Part shown: piece after piece, positions 40,354 to 41,405 of the stretch
Layout: each line of letters opens with the position of its first letter
Numbering within the stretch: the stretch's first letter is position 1
Made by a program: the position numbers and the translations under genes
DNA from: a virus
Strand: one strand, 5' to 3'
DNA length: 41,405 nucleotides
IMG/VR virus record: IMGVR_UViG_3300048834_000050
Coordinates: 1 to 41,405 of that record
The notes under the pieces: model-generated
The model's input: only the letters and a program-made list of their open reading frames with translations
Told to the model about the DNA's origin: nothing
The model's database searches: none

Positions 40354-40413
40354 CTTTTAAATTCCCGTTTTAAATTGCAAACTTTAGACTTTATAAAAAC
40401 GGAATACTTTAAA

Positions 40414-41073
40414 ATGGCTAGATATAGAGACGAAGAAGACCTAGAAGACGACTACGAAGACCGCGACCCGGGCGTAGACGTAGCTAGTTTATTTTCGGCG
40501 TTCGATTGGAAAGGCGCCAAACGTTCGGCTAAAGTCGGCGGGCGTAAAAAGCTATTCGAAAACCCTAGTAAACTTTGGGCGCTAGCTTGCCAATACTTCG
40601 AGTATACAGAAAGTAACCCGGTACGTAAACACGACTTTATAAGGTCGGGCGTTATGGCGGGTAAAGCTATCTACACTTACCACCCGCGCCCGTTTACGTG
40701 GATGGGTTTTGAAAGCTTTCTATGGGTTCGCGGTATTTGCTCTACTTTGGAGCCGTACCGGGAAAACCGCGAAGGTAGGTACGAAGAGTACGTAGAAGTT
40801 ATACGGGCTATCGGTAACGTAATGAAGTCGCAAAAATTCGACGGCGCCGCGGTAGGACTGTTTAAGGAAGGCTTAATAGTTCGGGACTTGTACCCGGAAA
40901 AAGAGAAAGGCGAAGAGCGCGACCCGGCAAACGGCGCGCCACAATTTACGGCGCCCGTCGTTAATGTATATTTCGACGGCGCCCCGCCTTTATCTAATAG
41001 CGAAGCGGAAGTAGACACTACGCGAAAAGAGCTAACCCGCGACGGCTCTAAGCCTAATACCGAAGAAGACTAA
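40414..41073 (+). CDS. terS: Terminase small subunit
   Basis: A 219-residue protein placed 4 nt before the large terminase. The N-terminus is acidic (MARYRDEEDLEDDYEDRD); the core GRKKLFENPSKLWALACQYF...HDFIRSG and HPRPFTWMGFESFLWVRG resembles P22 gp3-like (GP3_package) small subunits that are widespread in Bacteroidota phages, and APQFTAPVVNVYFDG near the C-terminus is a strand often found in that family. It recognises viral DNA for packaging; the repeat-rich region directly upstream may hold the recognition site. I choose ATG 40414 (CTTTAAAATG) over TTG 40375, as it has the A-rich context used elsewhere. Confidence 0.88.
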   Translation: MARYRDEEDLEDDYEDRDPGVDVASLFSAFDWKGAKRSAKVGGRKKLFENPSKLWALACQYFEYTESNPVRKHDFIRSGVMAGKAIYTYHPRPFTWMGFESFLWVRGICSTLEPYRENREGRYEEYVEVIRAIGNVMKSQKFDGAAVGLFKEGLIVRDLYPEKEKGEERDPANGAPQFTAPVVNVYFDGAPPLSNSEAEVDTTRKELTRDGSKPNTEED

Positions 41074-41077
41074 AGCT

Positions 41078-41405
41078 ATGTTTAGATTTAACGCTAGCCC
41101 TATCTACCACGCTAACGCCACGTCTAAAGCCGACGTAATTATACACCAAGGCGGAACCGATAGCGGAAAGACCTATAGTACGATACAAAACCTACTAACC
41201 ATAGCCGCCACGCCTTACAGCGGCGAAGACCCGGTAATAACCGTAGTAGGCGAAACTATACCTAACCTAAAGGCCGGGGCGTACCGCAAGGCTAAAGACC
41301 TTATATACAATACGCCCGGGCTACAAAACTACGTAGAGAAAATAAACGAAACCGAACGTAAAATAACGTTTAAAACCGGCTGGGTAATGGAGTTTAACAG
41401 CTACA
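41078..41405 (+). CDS. terL: Terminase large subunit, N-terminal part (continues at base 1)
   Basis: The 5' end of the packaging motor gene, with the start ATG 41078 in the context TAAAGCTATG, 4 nt after the terS stop. The first residues read MFRFNASPIYHANATS, then IIHQGGTDSGKTYST, where GGTDSGKT (residues 25-32) is the Walker A motif of the packaging ATPase. The frame is still open at the end of the window and is in phase with base 1 (201 bases, 67 codons, up to the repeat). Confidence 0.95.
   Translation, partial: MFRFNASPIYHANATSKADVIIHQGGTDSGKTYSTIQNLLTIAATPYSGEDPVITVVGETIPNLKAGAYRKAKDLIYNTPGLQNYVEKINETERKITFKTGWVMEFNSY
41279..41405. repeat. Terminal identity, right copy (circular contig overlap)
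   Basis: Exact copy of bases 1-127. The unique genome is therefore bases 1-41278. Confidence 0.9.

Larger units (their letters stand above)
39954..40413. other. 460-bp non-coding region: iterons, inverted repeat and two terminators
   Basis: The largest gene-free stretch of the genome, just upstream of the terminase genes. It holds a terminator at the left (39984-40005), eight TTGTTTAC octamers in both orientations, a perfect 18-bp inverted repeat with arms 100 bp apart, an A/T-rich centre with smaller dyads (AGGGGGT/ACCCCCT, CTATAT/ATATAG) and a second terminator at the right (40302-40353). This organisation suits a replication origin, possibly joined with a packaging-control site. No good open frame was found on either strand. 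Confidence 0.75.

Noticed and set aside
1-41278. Lysogeny module or tRNA genes
   Set aside because: No integrase, excisionase or att-like site, and no convincing cloverleaf was noticed on reading; a tRNA-finding program would be needed to exclude tRNAs fully.

Overview
The window is the complete genome of a tailed phage (siphovirus type, class Caudoviricetes) that very probably infects a member of the Bacteroidota. Bases 1-127 are identical to 41279-41405, so the contig closes on itself into a circle of 41,278 bp, and the large terminase gene runs across the join. Every convincing gene lies on the + strand. The host assignment rests on several independent signs: promoters of the form TTG-N19-TATATTTG, absence of Shine-Dalgarno sites with an A-rich start context (TAAA(A/G)CTATG) instead, signal peptides cleaved just before Gln, and a VirE_N/VapE-type primase-helicase.

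Layout, in order. (1) Packaging and head: small and large terminase (40.4 kb through the join to 1.0 kb), portal, prohead protease, major capsid protein, head-tail connectors, tail tube (to about 7.2 kb). (2) Tail: two small tail genes, a 1,054-residue tape measure, a large tail-tip protein, then a run of collar/fibre/receptor-binding proteins (7.2-20.0 kb). (3) Lysis: a four-helix holin, a GH19 endolysin and a membrane-anchored envelope protein (20.0-21.7 kb), followed by two secreted proteins behind a perfect 14-bp inverted repeat. (4) A small regulator-like gene, then a replication block: charged protein, DUF2800 Cas4-like nuclease, DUF2815 ssDNA-binding protein, family A DNA polymerase, primase-helicase, VRR-NUC nuclease, SNF2-type helicase and a very long charged-helix protein (22.5-33.3 kb). 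(5) A block of about sixteen small, mostly unrecognised genes with repeated promoter cassettes and hairpin leaders, plus a DnaQ-like exonuclease (33.4-40.0 kb). (6) A 460-bp non-coding region holding eight copies of the octamer TTGTTTAC between two strong terminators: the best candidate for the replication origin and/or packaging control region. No integrase, recombinase, tRNA, CRISPR array or reverse transcriptase was seen, so a virulent life style is likely but not proven.

The most unusual features are compositional and regulatory. The genome is packed with CTAG (from near-exclusive use of CTA, ATA and GTA codons) and almost empty of GATC, the opposite of the usual CTAG rarity. One segment of about 600 bp (about 19030-19635), covering the C-terminus of a receptor-binding protein and the first codons of the next gene, lacks this signature completely and holds six GATC sites, so it looks like a recent import. 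The iteron region, the duplicated promoter cassettes and the operator-like inverted repeats suggest a compact regulatory scheme that I do not recognise from any described phage.
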